Of a DNA stretch of 64,000 bases, positions 28,173 to 37,052 are shown piece by piece; positions within the stretch are counted from its first letter, which is position 1, and each line of letters begins with the position of its first letter. The notes under the pieces are model-generated. The model saw nothing but the letters and a program-made list of their open reading frames with translations, was not told where the DNA came from and did not search any database. The DNA is taken from positions 1,729,855 through 1,793,854 of the forward strand of contig NZ_QENQ01000001.1 of the NCBI RefSeq assembly GCF_003096275.1, given 5' to 3'. The position numbers and the translations under genes are program-made. This stretch comes from Sphingomonas pokkalii (lineage in GTDB: Bacteria; Pseudomonadota; Alphaproteobacteria; Sphingomonadales; Sphingomonadaceae).

Positions 28173-28499
28173 CCAAAGGAGGTATTGCAGACATCTGCAT
28201 ATATCCGGTTTCGCATATAATAACGGCAGACGTCGCAAAACTACGTAAGCCCGGCCCGGCGGCTGGCGCATTGGCCAGCACCCTATGGCTGGGAATGCCC
28301 GCCCAATGGCGGCCGGAAGCGAATCCACCAAGGTTACAGACAGTCGGTCTGTAGAACCCTCAAGCGGCTGAGCACCGCAGATTGCCTAGGTTCGCACTTC
28401 GATTTGGAATCCGCCCACCCCGCAACCCTGAGCCGATAATCTACATTATGTAAACTTCATGCCTAGACCGAGCGTTCCTAGCTGCTCTTGCCGTCGCAA
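28173..28499. other. Gap between two leftward genes
   Basis: About 330 bases without a convincing gene. It holds a perfect 7-bp inverted repeat (TACAGAC at 28335-28341, GTCTGTA at 28347-28353) and a small palindrome TACAT-T-ATGTA (28442-28452) in the most AT-rich part. One or both could belong to the promoter of the GGDEF-EAL gene. Part of this stretch may be coding if that gene starts upstream. Confidence 0.5.
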
Positions 28500-29132
28500 T
28501 CAGTTTCGTTGGCTTGTTTCGGTGCCTGCCGTCGGGCGGACGGGTTCCAGCACCAGAACATTGCCTTCCACCCGCCAGCTATGAAGCCGTGAGAGAAAGT
28601 TCATGCCCAGCACATCGGTGTCGCCAAAGCTCGCTGACATCACGACGCCGACATCGTGCATCTTTAGCGGTCCAAGCGTCAGATCGGCGATCCGCCCGCG
28701 CTGCGCCGCGACGTTCCCGTTTGCGGTCGCGATGATGGCCGGAAGCCCGTCGGCGGGCTGAATCCCGGCGCTCTTGGCGGTATCCTGCGAAACCGCGGTC
28801 ACCGTGGCGCCGCTGTCGACCAACATGTTACGTTCGACCCCGTTGAGCTTCACGCGGGCCCAATAATGCCCGTCCGCGCTCATCCGAATCCGGACGGTGG
28901 AGCCTTCCGCCTGCTGCTCTTCCAGGCCGAGCCTGTTGCTCAGCGATGACCAGGCCGCCGCCAGTTCGTAGCGATGCGCAACGGCAAACAGCACCACAAG
29001 GATGATGGCAGCCCACCCAAGCGTCGCCCGAACCAGCATGTTCAAGCTCATACGGCGGACCGAAAGTGCACTGACCACCAGCACGAGGCAGCCGATCAGC
29101 CAAACCAGATTCACGCCGTCGCTGCCATTCAT
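28500..29132 (-). CDS. Membrane-anchored retropepsin-like aspartic protease
   Basis: 210-residue protein with two N-terminal membrane segments (LVWLIGCLVLVVSALSV; WAAIILVVLFAVAH) followed by a single clan-AA aspartic protease domain with catalytic motif LVDSGATVTA. The downstream flap/core region (GRIADLTLGPLKMHDVGV; DVLGMNFL) matches the TIGR02281-type proteobacterial family. Being a half-size domain it should act as a dimer, probably facing the periplasm. Its substrate is not known. ATG 29132 overlaps the upstream MBL gene stop by 4 nt. Confidence 0.85.
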   Translation of the reverse strand: MNGSDGVNLVWLIGCLVLVVSALSVRRMSLNMLVRATLGWAAIILVVLFAVAHRYELAAAWSSLSNRLGLEEQQAEGSTVRIRMSADGHYWARVKLNGVERNMLVDSGATVTAVSQDTAKSAGIQPADGLPAIIATANGNVAAQRGRIADLTLGPLKMHDVGVVMSASFGDTDVLGMNFLSRLHSWRVEGNVLVLEPVRPTAGTETSQRN

Positions 29133-29902
29133 GCGCGCAGTTCCAATCCGTCATACCCAGGCTCGATTCCAGCGGGCAATTCCGTAGCGAGCGTCGCATA
29201 GTCCATAGACTGGTCCATATGGACGAGCACCGCCCGCTGTGGCTCAAGTTCCTTGATCCACCCCAGCACGGACTCCAGATGCGGATGCGTCGGGTGCGGT
29301 GCACGACGCAGCGCATCCACAACCCACAAATCCAACCCGCGATAGTGCTCGCGCATTTCCGCGGTCATCGCGTGAAAGTCGGTAGCATAGCCGACCGAGT
29401 AGTTCGCCAGTTCGAACCGCAGCCCTGCGGAGGTGATCCCGCCATGCGGCTGGTCGACCACGCGAACGACGATATCACCGACCGTAAAGACATCCGCCAT
29501 CGCGCCCATGTCAACCACTGGAGGGTAATATTTCCCCCTTCCCTCAAATATATAAGGAAATCGTTTGCAAATTTGTTCGAAGGTGAAGGGGCGCGCCCAT
29601 CCAGGCACCGGCTGCCCCCCCCGAGCGTGCATGATCTGGCGCAGATCGTCGATGCCGTGGCAATGATCGGCATGGTCGTGCGTCCACAGGACGGCGTCCA
29701 CGGTCGAAACCTCCGCAGCAAGCAGCTGCTCGCGCAGATCCGGGCTGGTATCCACCAGGATCGTGGTCGTTTGACTACGAACGAGGATCGATGCGCGCGT
29801 TCTGCGGTTGCGCGGATCGGCCGGATTGCACGCGCCCCAATCCTGACCGATCCGGGGAACACCGGACGACGTGCCGGATCCGAGGATTCGGACGCTCAGC
29901 AC
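29129..29902 (-). CDS. MBL-fold phosphodiesterase (PhnP-like)
   Basis: Metallo-beta-lactamase-fold hydrolase with metal motif THDHADHCHGIDD; the N-terminus (VRILGSGTSSGVPRIG) and the late His motifs fit the phosphoribosyl 1,2-cyclic phosphate phosphodiesterase group. GTG 29902 is chosen because AGGAGG lies 6 nt upstream; it gives 257 residues. No phosphonate genes are near, so a general cyclic-phosphate role is more likely than phosphonate breakdown. Around 29520-29585 the codons turn sharply AT-rich for about 25 codons. Downstream of tatD by 19 bp on the same strand. Confidence 0.87.
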   Translation of the reverse strand: MLSVRILGSGTSSGVPRIGQDWGACNPADPRNRRTRASILVRSQTTTILVDTSPDLREQLLAAEVSTVDAVLWTHDHADHCHGIDDLRQIMHARGGQPVPGWARPFTFEQICKRFPYIFEGRGKYYPPVVDMGAMADVFTVGDIVVRVVDQPHGGITSAGLRFELANYSVGYATDFHAMTAEMREHYRGLDLWVVDALRRAPHPTHPHLESVLGWIKELEPQRAVLVHMDQSMDYATLATELPAGIEPGYDGLELRA

Positions 29903-29921
29903 AGGCAGCCTCCTGCCCGAG

Positions 29922-30701
29922 TCACGCTGTCGTCTTTGAGAACAGCGTGTGGAAGTTGACCCGGGTCGCCTCGGCCAGCGCTTCCGGATCCTCGCCACGG
30001 AGTTGCGCGAGGAACCGGCAGGTATCCGCCACAAAGGCCGGTTCGCCCGTCTTACCCCGGTGCGGCACGGGCGCGAGGAAGGGCGCATCGGTTTCGATCA
30101 GCAGCCGATCGAGCGGCAGCGCGGCGGCGGTTTCCTGCAGGTCCCTGGCGTTCTTGAACGTCACGATACCGGAAATCGATATGTAGAAGCCGAGTTCCAG
30201 CGCGATCTCGCCGAAGGCGCGGCTCGCGGTGAAGCAATGGATGACGCCGGGGAAGGCCCCCTTTCCCATTTCCTCGCGCAGGATTTCCGCCGTGTCCTCC
30301 TCGGCGTCGCGGGTGTGGACGATGATCGGCAGTTGGGTCTCGCGCGCGGCCGCGAGATGGGCGCGGAAGCTCGCCCGCTGGCGGTCGCGGTCGCTATGGT
30401 CGTAATAGTAATCGAGACCGCTTTCGCCGATACCCACCACGCGCGGGTGCCGGGCGCGTTCGACCAGCTTGGCGGTATCGACATGGGGGTGCGTATCCGC
30501 CTCGTGCGGGTGGATGCCGACGCTCGCCCACACATCGGCCTCGCGCTCGGCAACCGCGATCACCTGGTTCCACTCGTTCTCCCGCGTCGAGATGTTGAGC
30601 ATCGCCACCACACCCGCGTCGCGCGCGCGCGCCAGCACTTCGGGCTGCTGCTCGCCGAGACCCTTATAGATCAGGTGGCAATGACTGTCGGCGAGCTTCA
30701 T
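29922..30701 (-). CDS. tatD: TatD-family metal-dependent hydrolase
   Basis: TIM-barrel nuclease of the amidohydrolase superfamily, implicated in 3'-5' DNA/RNA processing. The 259-residue protein has the metal motif DSHCHL at the N-terminus, VGIHPHEA, GIGESGLDYYY, the HTRDA and HCFTAS histidines and the final ETDAPFL. The length is typical. ATG 30701 overlaps the metG stop by 4 nt (ATGA). The order holB-metG-tatD-MBL is common in Alphaproteobacteria. Confidence 0.95.
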   Translation of the reverse strand: MKLADSHCHLIYKGLGEQQPEVLARARDAGVVAMLNISTRENEWNQVIAVAEREADVWASVGIHPHEADTHPHVDTAKLVERARHPRVVGIGESGLDYYYDHSDRDRQRASFRAHLAAARETQLPIIVHTRDAEEDTAEILREEMGKGAFPGVIHCFTASRAFGEIALELGFYISISGIVTFKNARDLQETAAALPLDRLLIETDAPFLAPVPHRGKTGEPAFVADTCRFLAQLRGEDPEALAEATRVNFHTLFSKTTA

Positions 30702-32263
30702 GCGTCCTCGGAGGTTTTCAGTTCAAGTCGCGGGAAGATCGGGATTGGGGCGGCGACTCTAAAGTCGGACGTCGCCAGTCTCTCATACCAACCAGAGTCC
30801 GCGTACGCATGCTGATCGCGTTCGTCGGCGAGAATGCCCATCGCGTCGAGGAGGCGTGTCGCAGACGCAGGTACAACTGGAAGGATCGCAATCGCAAGGT
30901 CCCGAATGCAAATGAACAGCCGCGCAAGCACGACCTTCATCCGCTCGGGGTCGGTCTTGCGGAGTTTCCAAGGCTCTTGAGCATCCACATACTGGTTGCA
31001 CGCGAAAACTGCTCGTATCCAGTCTTCGATACCTTGGTTAAGTGCTAGATCAAAAAAGGCTCGCGGAACCTCCACGCTTGTTGCGTAGGAAACTTTCGCT
31101 GCCAAATCGAGGTCGGCTTCCGTCTCCTTTCCACCGAACGGCAGCGCGCCATCGAGGTTCTTTGCGATCATCGAGAGTACACGCTGCGCCAGATTGCCAA
31201 AGCTGTTCGAGAGATCGGCATTGGCGCGGGTGACGATCGCCTCGTCGCTGAACGTGCCGTCCTGGCCGAAGCTGACGTCGCGCAGCAGGAAATAGCGCAG
31301 CGCGTCGACGCCATAGGTCTCGGCCAGTTCCATCGGGTCGACGACATTGCCGACCGACTTGGACATTTTCTCGCCGCGGTTGAGCAGGAAGCCGTGGCCG
31401 AACACCTGTTTGGGCAGCGCGATGTCGGCCGACATCAGGAAGGCCGGCCAATAGACGGTGTGGAAGCGGACGATGTCCTTGCCGATCAGGTGCAGGTCGG
31501 CCGGCCAGTAGCGCGCGAGCCGCTCGGCGTCGTCGGGGAAGCCGGCACCGGTCAGATAGTTGGTCAGCGCGTCGACCCAGACATACATGACGTGCCCCGG
31601 CGAACCCGGCACCGGCACGCCCCAGTCGAAGCTGGTGCGGCTGACCGAGAGATCGACCAGCCCGCCCTCAACAAAGCGCAGCACCTCGTTGCGGCGCGAT
31701 TCCGGACGGATGAAATCCGGGTTGGCGGCGTAGAAGTCGAGCAGCGGCTGCTGGTACTTCGAGAGGCGGAAGAACCACGTCTCCTCCTTGGTCCACTCGA
31801 CCGGCGTGCCCTGGGGCGAGAGCTTCTGCCCCCCTTCCCCTTCCTGCAGTTCCTTCTCTTCGTAGAAGGCCTCGTCGCGGACCGAGTACCAGCCCTCGTA
31901 GCGGTCGAGATACAGGTCGCCTTTGGCCGCCATCTTCTCCCAGATCGCCTGGCTGGCGCGGTAGTGATCGGCTTCGGAGGTGCGGATGAAGCGATCGCAC
32001 GAAATATCGAGTTTCTCCGCCATCACGCGGAAATAGCCCGACATTTCATCGGCAAGCTCGCGCGCGGTCAGGTCGCGGGCGCGGGCGGTCTGCACCATCT
32101 TGAGGCCATGCTCGTCGGTGCCGGTCTGGAAGAACACGTCGCGACCCTGCTGGCGCTGGAAGCGCGCGATCGCGTCGGCGGCGATCATCTCATAGGCATG
32201 GCCGATATGCGGCTTGCCGTTGGGATAGTGGATCGCGGTGGTGATGTAGAAGGGGTCAGCCAT
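30698..32263 (-). CDS. metG: Methionyl-tRNA synthetase
   Basis: Charges tRNA-Met. The 521-residue class I synthetase has the HIGH-type motif (PNGKPHIGHAYE) and KMSKS (GEKMSKSVGN). It lacks the zinc-knuckle cysteines and the C-terminal tRNA-binding domain of the E. coli enzyme, as in many Alphaproteobacteria. The last third of the gene (about 30700-31200) has clearly weaker GC third-position bias (GCA, ACA, TTT, CTA, CTT, GGT codons) than the rest, a sharp change that suggests a replaced segment. The reading frame is intact throughout. Confidence 0.96.
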   Translation of the reverse strand: MADPFYITTAIHYPNGKPHIGHAYEMIAADAIARFQRQQGRDVFFQTGTDEHGLKMVQTARARDLTARELADEMSGYFRVMAEKLDISCDRFIRTSEADHYRASQAIWEKMAAKGDLYLDRYEGWYSVRDEAFYEEKELQEGEGGQKLSPQGTPVEWTKEETWFFRLSKYQQPLLDFYAANPDFIRPESRRNEVLRFVEGGLVDLSVSRTSFDWGVPVPGSPGHVMYVWVDALTNYLTGAGFPDDAERLARYWPADLHLIGKDIVRFHTVYWPAFLMSADIALPKQVFGHGFLLNRGEKMSKSVGNVVDPMELAETYGVDALRYFLLRDVSFGQDGTFSDEAIVTRANADLSNSFGNLAQRVLSMIAKNLDGALPFGGKETEADLDLAAKVSYATSVEVPRAFFDLALNQGIEDWIRAVFACNQYVDAQEPWKLRKTDPERMKVVLARLFICIRDLAIAILPVVPASATRLLDAMGILADERDQHAYADSGWYERLATSDFRVAAPIPIFPRLELKTSEDA

Positions 32264-32307
32264 GCCGCCGCTTTAGGATGCGGCGCAGCAACGGGCAACC
32301 TGTACGC

Positions 32308-33291
32308 TCAGCGCCGCGCGAGCCGGGCGAGAATGCCGCTCATTTCGAACACGGTCGCGGTGGCATCGAGCGACAGGCCCAGCGCCGCCCCGGCCAGCTC
32401 CCGCGCGGCGGCATAGGCATCCAGCGCGGTCCGCAGCGCCTCCCCCTCCAGCCGCTTCGCCCGCGCGGCGATGAAGCTCGGGGAACGCTCCAGGAACGCC
32501 TCGTAGCGCGGCTGCGCGGCCTTCAGACCGAGCTGGCGGCCGAGCCGGGTGCGCACGGCATTGTCCGGATCACCATAGTCGGCGAGCTGGACCATGTCCG
32601 CCTCCAGCGCCGACAGGTCCAGACCCGCGAAACGCAGCGCACGGCCCGGCGAGCCCTCGGCCGCCTCGACCAGCGCGGCAATCTCGATCTCGCTCGCCTC
32701 CGGGATCTGGCGGCGGAGCACCGTGGTCGTCTCAGCGTCAGACAAGGGCTCGAAGCGGAGCAGCCGGCAGCGCGAGCGGATCGTCGGCAGCAGCCGGCCC
32801 GGCGCATGGCTCACCAGCAGGAAGATCGTCCCCGCCGGCGGTTCCTCGAGGTTCTTGAGCAGCGCATTGGCCCCGGCCCGCTCGAGATCGTCGATCGCGT
32901 CGATGATCACCACCCGACGCGGCCCCAGCGACGGCTTGGTTGCGAACAGCGGCTGCAGGCTGCGCACCTGCGCGATCGTGATCGAGCGGGCGAGCGCCTC
33001 GTCCGGCTTGTCCGCATCCTTGGGCAGCCGGGCGAGGATCTTGAGGTCCGGATGGCTGCCCGCGGCGATCATCGCGGCGGTGCGGCTGGTCTCCGGCACG
33101 TCCCAGCCGGGCAACAGCCGATCGGGCTCGAACGCCTCCGCCAGCATCCGCGCGGCGGCGGTCCGGGCAAAGGCCCCCTTCCCCACGCCCTCCGGCCCGG
33201 CGATCAGCCAGGCATGGTGCAGCGCGCCGCTCGCCATGGCGGCGGCGAGCGCGTTGCGCGCATCCTGGTTGCCGATCAGGGCGTCGACCAA
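32308..33291 (-). CDS. holB: DNA polymerase III delta' subunit
   Basis: Clamp-loader AAA+ subunit, 327 residues. It has a P-loop-like motif (GPEGVGKGAFA), a sensor region (VVIIDAIDDLERAGANALLKNLEEPP) and SHAPGRLLPTIRSRC with the family SRC motif. The zinc-module cysteines seen in bacterial delta' are not obvious, as in other Alphaproteobacteria. Thymidylate kinase (tmk), which usually precedes holB in this group, is missing; the D,D-carboxypeptidase gene stops 5 bp upstream instead. Confidence 0.92.
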   Translation of the reverse strand: MVDALIGNQDARNALAAAMASGALHHAWLIAGPEGVGKGAFARTAAARMLAEAFEPDRLLPGWDVPETSRTAAMIAAGSHPDLKILARLPKDADKPDEALARSITIAQVRSLQPLFATKPSLGPRRVVIIDAIDDLERAGANALLKNLEEPPAGTIFLLVSHAPGRLLPTIRSRCRLLRFEPLSDAETTTVLRRQIPEASEIEIAALVEAAEGSPGRALRFAGLDLSALEADMVQLADYGDPDNAVRTRLGRQLGLKAAQPRYEAFLERSPSFIAARAKRLEGEALRTALDAYAAARELAGAALGLSLDATATVFEMSGILARLARR

Positions 33292-33296
33292 GTCGA

Positions 33297-34463
33297 TCAG
33301 GCCAGGTGGAGCAGCGACATCAACCCGGCCCAGGCGCGGCCGAAGAACCCGGCCTGGCCGACATCCTCGGCGGCGACCAGCGGCAGCACCTGCTGCGGCA
33401 TGCCTTCGCCCTCGATGATCAGGTCAGCGATATGGTCGCCCTTGTGGAAGCCGGCCTTGACCGGCCCCTGATAGACGATCTTACCAGTCAGCTTTGGGCT
33501 CAGGCCCGCGGGCAGCGTGATGTTGAGGTCGCGCGGCGCGATCACGGCGACATGATTTGCCGTGCCGCCCTGCACGGATACGTCGCCGACCGCGCGGTCC
33601 TTCTTGACCACGGGTTTGGTCTTCCAGGCGGCAAAGCCCCAGTTCATGAAGCGAACGGCCTCGGCAGCGCGACCGCTATAGCTGTCGAGCCCGGCAATCA
33701 CCATCACCAGCCGTCGGCCATTCTGCTCGGCCGAGCCGGTAAAGCCATAACCCGCTTCTTCGGTATGACCGGTCTTCAAGCCATCGGCGCCCGCCACCTT
33801 GCCGAGCAGAGGATCGCGGTTTGCCTGGGTGATATCGGCACCCGCACCCAACGTCTTGCCCCAGCTGAAGGTCGGCAGCGAATAGAAGGATTTGTACAGA
33901 TCGGGGAAGTCGCGGATCGTCGCCGCGGCAAGATGCGCCAAATCTCGCGCGGTCACATAGGTGCGGCCTTCATCCGGCCAGCCGTTCGAGGTGCCGAAAT
34001 GGCTGTTGGCGAGGCCGATCTTCTTAGCCCGATCGTTCATCAGGTTGACGAAGCCTTCCTCGGTGCCTGCCACACCTTCGGCCAATACGACGCAGGCATC
34101 GTTACCGGACAAAGTGACGATGCCCTTCAGCAGATCGGCGACGGTCGGACGCTCACCGACGGCAAGGAACATCGTCGAACCCTGCGAATGCCACTTCTTC
34201 CAGGTCTCAGGGCGGACTTCGATCGGCTGGTCGAGCTTCAGTTCGCCCTTCTTGATCAGGTCGAAAGCGACATAGACCGTCATCATTTTCGCCATCGAGG
34301 CGGGCGGCATGCGGCGGTCGGCATCCTTGGCGAACAGGACCGCGCCAGAGGACATGTCCTCCATATAGGCGATCGGTGCCGGCGTCGGGAAATCCGGCCC
34401 GGCGGCCTGCACAGGAGCGGCGATGGCGAGCGCCAGGAACGAGATGGCAGCGAGCTTCTTCAT
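33297..34463 (-). CDS. dacC: D-alanyl-D-alanine carboxypeptidase (PBP5/6 type)
   Basis: Periplasmic low-molecular-weight penicillin-binding protein that trims the terminal D-Ala of peptidoglycan stem peptides. The 388 residues include a signal peptide (KKLAAISFLALAIAAPVQAAG), the three active-site motifs SMAK, SGN and KTG (GLKTGHTEEAGY), a C-terminal PBP5 beta domain and a terminal amphipathic stretch (FFGRAWAGLMSLLHLA) likely to anchor it at the membrane. It lies between the lytic transglycosylase and holB, all leftward. Confidence 0.94.
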   Translation of the reverse strand: MKKLAAISFLALAIAAPVQAAGPDFPTPAPIAYMEDMSSGAVLFAKDADRRMPPASMAKMMTVYVAFDLIKKGELKLDQPIEVRPETWKKWHSQGSTMFLAVGERPTVADLLKGIVTLSGNDACVVLAEGVAGTEEGFVNLMNDRAKKIGLANSHFGTSNGWPDEGRTYVTARDLAHLAAATIRDFPDLYKSFYSLPTFSWGKTLGAGADITQANRDPLLGKVAGADGLKTGHTEEAGYGFTGSAEQNGRRLVMVIAGLDSYSGRAAEAVRFMNWGFAAWKTKPVVKKDRAVGDVSVQGGTANHVAVIAPRDLNITLPAGLSPKLTGKIVYQGPVKAGFHKGDHIADLIIEGEGMPQQVLPLVAAEDVGQAGFFGRAWAGLMSLLHLA

Positions 34464-34670
34464 GATGTCGGTCCAGAACGCAAAAAATTACCCCAAGTCG
34501 GGCGGAAACGGGCGCGCATCTCCCGCTAGAGCCCGAATGACCCCTTTGCTGCTCCGTCACGCCGGTCGACGCATCGAAAGCAAAGCAAGCCATGCTCCGC
34601 CTTTACGGATCCCGATACCGTCTGGGCAAGCATCTCCTCGCAGAATGGCGGAGAAAGTGAACTTGGTACC

Positions 34671-35708
34671 TCAACGTTCCACGGCATCGGCGAGCAGGCC
34701 GACGGAGAGGGCATAGAAATTGGAGCAGTTGTAATCGAGGATCACCCGGTAGTTGCCGGTGAGCAGATAGGCGGTTGCACCCGGGCCGTCCGGCTCGAGC
34801 AGCGTCGCCAATACGTTGTCCGCGGGCCAGGTGCGCGTTTGTGGCGCAAGCCCCAGGGCGCGCCATTCGGCGATCGTTTTCCAGCCGCTTTGCCGCGCGT
34901 GCACGCGCGGGCACCTTGGGCTGGTCGTGCGATTGGCAAGCATGCGGCGATCGAGCCCCGGCGGTACCGAGACGGCGAATCCCCACGGCACGCCCGCTCG
35001 CCAGCCGGCATTGACGAAGTAGTTGCCGATCGAGGCAAGCGTATCGGCATCGCTGGACCAGATATCGGCAACGCCGTCGCCATCGCCATCGCGAGCGAGA
35101 CGAAGATACACGCTGGGCAGGAATTGCGGGCCGCCAAAGGCACCCGCCCAGCTGCCCACCAGCTTGGCGCGCGGTATACCGCGGTCCATCATCTTCAGCG
35201 TGGCGATGAACTCTTCGGTGAACAGGGCGCGGCGACGCCCTTCATAGGCCAGACTGGCCAAGGCCCGTGGCAGATCGAACCCGCCCATCACCCGCCCATA
35301 GTTGGTCTCGTGCCCCCAGATCGCCACCATGATCGATTCGGGCACGCCCGTTTCGCGCTCGATCGCCGAAAGTCGCGGCCGGGCGCGCTGATACGCTACC
35401 CGCCCCCGATTGATGCGATCGGCGTCGACATGGCGTGCACGATATGGCGCGAAGGCGGGAATCGGCGCATTGGGCCGGCTTTCCGGCTGCTGCCGATCGA
35501 GCTCCACGACGCGGGCATTGTAGGTCAGCGTCGGGATCACCGAATCGATCGTGCTGGACCGAACCCCAGCGGCGGCCGCTTCGGCGGACAATGTCTTGAG
35601 ATAGGCTTGGAACCCGGCCTCATCTTGAGCGACCGCCGGCAGGATCGGCAAACCAATGGCGACCAGGAGCGCGGTTAGACAGACGCGATACGAACGAAGG
35701 AACGGCAT
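34671..35708 (-). CDS. Lytic murein transglycosylase, MltB family
   Basis: Cleaves the MurNAc-GlcNAc bond with anhydro product formation. From ATG 35708 it has 345 residues with a signal peptide (RVCLTALLVAIGLPILPAVA). The catalytic Glu motif is IWGHETNYGRVMGGF, followed by GSWAGAFGGPQFLPS and the SIGNYFVNAGW stretch typical of MltB. No lipobox is seen, so it may be soluble or SltB-like. The C-terminus (NYRVILDYNCSNFYALSV) is family-typical. A 207-bp gap without a gene separates it from dacC. An in-frame start at 35729 is possible. Confidence 0.93.
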   Translation of the reverse strand: MPFLRSYRVCLTALLVAIGLPILPAVAQDEAGFQAYLKTLSAEAAAAGVRSSTIDSVIPTLTYNARVVELDRQQPESRPNAPIPAFAPYRARHVDADRINRGRVAYQRARPRLSAIERETGVPESIMVAIWGHETNYGRVMGGFDLPRALASLAYEGRRRALFTEEFIATLKMMDRGIPRAKLVGSWAGAFGGPQFLPSVYLRLARDGDGDGVADIWSSDADTLASIGNYFVNAGWRAGVPWGFAVSVPPGLDRRMLANRTTSPRCPRVHARQSGWKTIAEWRALGLAPQTRTWPADNVLATLLEPDGPGATAYLLTGNYRVILDYNCSNFYALSVGLLADAVER

Positions 35709-35866
35709 ATCGCCGCTGTTGCACAGCAATCCGCTGGCCGAAAGCCCGGGCCTTCAGCAACGCGACGAAAACGCTCTTGTGGGCCATAAGCTGATCGTCG
35801 GCGGAATCCCGGGATGCGCAGAACGATTGATCCGGAGGCAAAGTGCGATTAGGCGGTGCGCCACCC

Positions 35867-35956
35867 GGAGAGATGGCCGAGTGGTTTAAGGCAGCGGTCT
35901 TGAAAACCGCCGTGGGTGCAAGCTCACCGTGGGTTCGAATCCCACTCTCTCCGCCA
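35867..35956 (+). tRNA. tRNA-Ser, anticodon UGA
   Basis: The acceptor stem GGAGAGA (35867-35873) pairs with TCTCTCC (35946-35952), discriminator G, encoded CCA at the 3' end. The anticodon stem GCGGT/ACCGC encloses loop CTTGAAA with anticodon TGA at 35901-35903. A long variable arm (CGTGGGTGCAAGCTCACCG) identifies a serine-type tRNA. The T arm GTGGG-TTCGAAT-CCCAC is perfect. It sits at the boundary between core genes and the sugar-utilisation locus. Confidence 0.97.
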
Positions 35957-36131
35957 GCCGCCATCTGTCGGCTGTCACAAATCATCGCGCGACACACTGT
36001 TTTCTGCGCATTTCTGCCATGACTGCGAGTCATCGGCCTGCGGCACCACGAAAGATAGCCGACGTATCGCGCGACGGTTCGCTAACGGAAAGCTGCAGCC
36101 GTCTGACCGGGCCCATAAGTCGGAAACCGCG

Positions 36132-36971
36132 TTACACCGTGAAGATGCGGACTGCTTGTGCGAGGGCCGTCAGCGGATCGCCTTGCGGGACGAACTCGTG
36201 CGCTACATAGCCCTGAAAGCTCAGGTCCGCGATGGCCTGCGCGACAGCCCGCCAATTGACCTCTTGCGTGTCGTCCAGATTGTGGCGTCCCGGCACGCCG
36301 CCAGTATGAAAGTGCCCGATCCAGGGAATGCTGGTGCGGATCGTGTGGATCAGATCGCCTTCCATGATCTGCATGTGGTAGATGTCGTAGAGAAGCTTGA
36401 CCCGTGGCGAGTTGACTTCCTTGGCAACGCGCACCCCCCAGGCCGTGTGATCCGCCATATAGTCGGGATGATCGACCCTGCTGTTCAGGAGCTCGACGCA
36501 GATCGTGACGCCGGAATCCTCGGCGATACGCTTCACCCGGTTCAGGCCGATGATGGTGTTTTCCGCGCCTTCGTCATCGGACATGCCACGGCGGTTTCCC
36601 GAAAAGGCGATCACGTTGGGAACACCTGCCTTCGCGGCAAGCGGAATGCCGGCGCGGAACGCCCGTTCGATCGCCGCATGATTTTCCCGTCGATTCAATC
36701 CATTAGGGATCGTCATGAGGTCGGCAGCATAGCCCATGGTGCAGCGCAGGCCATAGCGGGCGGGAATCGCATATTCGCTGGGTTGCAACAAATCGATGCC
36801 CTGTAGCCCGATCCGCGCCGCTTCTGCGCAGAGACGATCGAGCGGAATATCCTGATAGCACCAGCGACTGACCGACTGCTTCAGCCTGCCTGCCGCCGTG
36901 GCCGACGCCGGAAAAGCAGCCGCCGCACAAGCAGCGAGCGAAGCGTTGAGGAGGGCGCGACGTGTGATCAT
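36132..36971 (-). CDS. Exported TIM-barrel sugar isomerase/epimerase
   Basis: Xylose-isomerase-like TIM-barrel protein related to hydroxypyruvate isomerase and sugar 3-epimerases. Metal-binding residues are visible (VCVELLNS region with Glu; LLYDIYHMQIMEGD; GHFHTGGVPGRH; EVNWRAV; HEFVP). The N-terminus (MITRRALLNASLAAC) is a Tat- or Sec-type signal, so it acts in the periplasm. Start at 36971 is chosen for the signal sequence; 36995 is possible. It lies 81 bp downstream of the TonB receptor on the same strand and belongs with the divergent DUF1080/oxidoreductase genes, perhaps processing keto or enol sugar products. Confidence 0.82.
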   Translation of the reverse strand: MITRRALLNASLAACAAAAFPASATAAGRLKQSVSRWCYQDIPLDRLCAEAARIGLQGIDLLQPSEYAIPARYGLRCTMGYAADLMTIPNGLNRRENHAAIERAFRAGIPLAAKAGVPNVIAFSGNRRGMSDDEGAENTIIGLNRVKRIAEDSGVTICVELLNSRVDHPDYMADHTAWGVRVAKEVNSPRVKLLYDIYHMQIMEGDLIHTIRTSIPWIGHFHTGGVPGRHNLDDTQEVNWRAVAQAIADLSFQGYVAHEFVPQGDPLTALAQAVRIFTV

Positions 36972-37052
36972 CCTCCCCCGATACTGGAAATCCATCGCCG
37001 CCACCATGGGCTGCCCCGGCGCCATTGTCGGCACCGGGACGGCCCTGGTGGT

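Noticed and set aside
28160..28331. Frameshift in the GGDEF-EAL gene, with the start at an ATG in another frame near 28200
   Set aside because: No conserved sequence in the other frame argues for a shift; an uncertain start explains it more simply.
35867..35956. Proven integration (att) site at tRNA-Ser
   Set aside because: No integrase and no direct repeat of the tRNA 3' end seen in the window; kept only as a weak observation.
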